Below, piece by piece: positions 13,780 through 15,392 of a stretch of 15,392 nt of DNA. Within the stretch, counting starts at the first letter, position 1, and every line of letters starts with the position of its first letter. Location of the stretch: assembly GCA_902797515.1 (NCBI GenBank), contig CADBSX010000155.1, positions 1 to 15,392 on the forward strand. The letters run 5' to 3'. Under the pieces are notes generated by a model. The model was not told where the DNA came from and did not search any database. It was given only the letters and a program-made list of their open reading frames with translations. Source of the stretch: an uncultured Eubacteriales bacterium. Its GTDB lineage: Bacteria; Bacillota; Clostridia; Christensenellales; Borkfalkiaceae. The position numbers and the translations under genes were made by a program.

Positions 13780-15392
13780 ATGAAGAAATTTTTGTTGAAA
13801 TTAGTTACGGTCGCCGTAGCGGCGGCGGTCGTTCTCGGCGCGGTCTCGTCGTGCGAACTTTTCACCGTCAATACCGACAGAGATATGGCGCAGGTCGTGG
13901 CGACGGTCAGAGTTTCCGACGAAGTCGAAAAAGAAAACGTCTATAAACGTCAACTTGCCGCAGGATACGTAAATTACGGTTATTATTACGTCAACTACAA
14001 TTCTTATACGACTTCGCAAGCGTATAAACTGATTCTGGATAATCTCGTGAACAACGCGATAGTCACGCAGAAATCGAAGATCGAAACCGCGTCGGGCGCG
14101 GCGGACAAGGTTGCGGAAGGCGGCGAAACGTTGCAGTCCGTTCTCGACGAATTCAAGGGCGGCGAAAATTCGCCGTCGTACCTCGCGGTCCTCGCGAGCG
14201 CGGCCGAAACCGAGAAGTTCGGCGCGGATAATCCGAAACTCAAAGAGGGCGGCGACGAGTACGTCGCGAAACTCGCGGAAGCGGTATATAACAAATACAA
14301 CGGCAAAACGTCCGTCACCGCGAAAGACGCGGAATTCCGTTTCGTCGGCTCGAAAGCCGTTTATAAAGCCCTTTCGTCGGCGGCGGACAACGTGGAATCG
14401 CTCGTAAAGACTTTCTACGACGATGACGAGGAAGAAGAAAAGACGGAGAACAGAGGCGGAGCGGTGACCTATTCGGTCAGGGCCACGCCTACGAAAGACG
14501 CGGATGAAGAGGAAGACGACGTCGAGGAATACAAGAAAAATCTTTCGGATTTCGCGGAATTCCTCAAATCCAACAAGAACGTCGCCGCGCTCAATAAAGC
14601 GGTTAAGAGATTTATAGATCTCGGCGTTGTAAACAGCGGCATTTCCTACAACGCGAAGAGCGTTGTCGGCGTGCTTTCGATCCCGTATTTCAAAGATACG
14701 GTGATATCTTCGATAAGTTCCGAAATAGTGTCGGCTTACGAAGAGAAACTCCGCAAAGACAGCACGGGCGAAAAGATCGCCGACGATTATCTGTGGTCGC
14801 AGTACGTCGATCTCTACAACACGCAGGAGGCGCAGACGAGGGGCAGCGTTTCGGCTTACGAAACCAAACTTTCCGCCGTGTCGAAAGATACCTTTATGGT
14901 TTACGACAACGGTATTCCTTACGGATATATATCTCACCTTTTGATTCCGTACTCGGACGAGCAGAAAACCGAAGTTTCCGATTATATGTCGGACGACACG
15001 CACACCGCGGCGGAAAAAGAAACTTTCCTTAACGGATATTATAATAAGGTTATAGCGAAAGATCTGAGGGCGACTTGGGTGCAGTCCGGTTACGGCGAAT
15101 ACGACGCCGCGACGGGCAAGTTTAAGTTCGACGATAAATATATATACGATACCGAAGGCGAACTCGCGCAGTACAAGGGAACTATCGGATACCGCGACTA
15201 TTACGAGACCGAAGAGAGCGACGGCACGGTGTCCTATAATTTCCGTTACTACAACGTTTCCCCCGAAGAGATGAGCGCGGACGATTTCATCGCCCTCGCG
15301 TATAAAACGCTTACGGGAACGGACGGCACGATCGCGCTCGACGTGAACGGGGCTGTCCCCGCAGACGTGAGTTTAAGAGACGCTTTCGAGAA
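13780..15392 (+). CDS. Large secreted lipoprotein, possibly PrsA/SurA-like foldase (3' end beyond window)
   Basis: The frame is open from ATG 13780 to the window edge: 537 codons with no stop. GGGGAG at 13768-13773 is well placed. The N-terminus is a lipoprotein signal: MKK, a hydrophobic stretch (about 5-22) and a lipobox V-S-S-C with Cys25 as the lipidated residue. After it, NTDRDMAQVVATV and a following helix-rich segment resemble the start of SurA_N/PrsA proteins. YISHLLIPYSDEQK (about 384-397) resembles the opening strand of a parvulin domain. Known context agrees: in many Clostridia mfd is followed by a peptidyl-prolyl isomerase lipoprotein. Two very acidic patches (about 214-221 and 241-249) flank a short variable segment. 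There is no strong full-domain match by eye, so the foldase call is tentative; export and lipidation are well supported. Confidence 0.65.
   Translation, partial: MKKFLLKLVTVAVAAAVVLGAVSSCELFTVNTDRDMAQVVATVRVSDEVEKENVYKRQLAAGYVNYGYYYVNYNSYTTSQAYKLILDNLVNNAIVTQKSKIETASGAADKVAEGGETLQSVLDEFKGGENSPSYLAVLASAAETEKFGADNPKLKEGGDEYVAKLAEAVYNKYNGKTSVTAKDAEFRFVGSKAVYKALSSAADNVESLVKTFYDDDEEEEKTENRGGAVTYSVRATPTKDADEEEDDVEEYKKNLSDFAEFLKSNKNVAALNKAVKRFIDLGVVNSGISYNAKSVVGVLSIPYFKDTVISSISSEIVSAYEEKLRKDSTGEKIADDYLWSQYVDLYNTQEAQTRGSVSAYETKLSAVSKDTFMVYDNGIPYGYISHLLIPYSDEQKTEVSDYMSDDTHTAAEKETFLNGYYNKVIAKDLRATWVQSGYGEYDAATGKFKFDDKYIYDTEGELAQYKGTIGYRDYYETEESDGTVSYNFRYYNVSPEEMSADDFIALAYKTLTGTDGTIALDVNGAVPADVSLRDAFE

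Noticed and set aside
13801..15003. Minus-strand open frame of 400 codons opposite the lipoprotein gene
   Set aside because: Same Arg/Phe/Val-rich shadow pattern. The plus strand has a promoter, ribosome-binding site and lipoprotein signal, so the plus frame is the gene.

Overview
The window looks like chromosomal housekeeping DNA from an anaerobic Firmicute, most likely an uncultured Clostridia lineage. This placement is an inference: the order prs-pth-mfd-lipoprotein is typical of Firmicutes, the EPSP synthase-like domain opens with the Gram-positive style DKS motif, and promoters are consensus sigma-A type with TATAAT boxes. Codon choice is consistent throughout (many GCG, ATA, AGA/AGG and GAC/GAA codons), so nothing looks recently acquired. 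I see no tRNA, rRNA, CRISPR array, insertion sequence or phage gene.

Layout. (1) 1-1099: the tail of a COG2509-type FAD-dependent oxidoreductase, a very AT-rich gap, then a small metallo-beta-lactamase-fold hydrolase. (2) 1124-2485: transcription terminator Rho. (3) 2450-3064, minus strand: a class I glutamine amidotransferase-like (peptidase C26) gene. It is the only reverse gene here, overlaps the end of rho tail to tail, and may be leaderless. (4) 3101-8438: a tight co-directional block of MTA/SAH nucleosidase, patatin-like lipase, an EPSP synthase-like/shikimate dehydrogenase-like fusion, a CPBP membrane protease, RlmH and TadA, with junctions of 41, -4, +6, -4 and +4 nt. (5) 8451-13605: a strong promoter, PRPP synthetase (prs), a GC-rich hairpin, peptidyl-tRNA hydrolase (pth) and mfd. 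(6) 13667-end: a second strong promoter and a large secreted lipoprotein, possibly PrsA/SurA-like, cut by the window edge.

Most genes serve nucleic acid and translation upkeep: Rho and Mfd act on stalled or finished RNA polymerase, RlmH and TadA modify 23S rRNA and tRNA, Pth recycles peptidyl-tRNA, Prs supplies PRPP and MtnN clears SAM by-products.

The standout is the 675-residue fusion at 4584-6611. Its N-terminal half has the EPSP synthase (AroA) fold and its C-terminal half aligns end to end with shikimate dehydrogenase (AroE). By eye, both active sites are largely dismantled: three arginines expected to bind the PEP phosphate and the key glutamine are replaced in the AroA half, and the catalytic Lys and Asp are replaced in the AroE half, where the usual N-T-D has become A-A-A. 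The Rossmann glycine loop is kept and an Asp sits where NADP-specific enzymes have N-R-T. No other shikimate gene is nearby. This looks like a pair of fused pseudo-enzymes or a repurposed protein rather than a working shikimate-pathway enzyme, and an automatic annotation would probably miss that.
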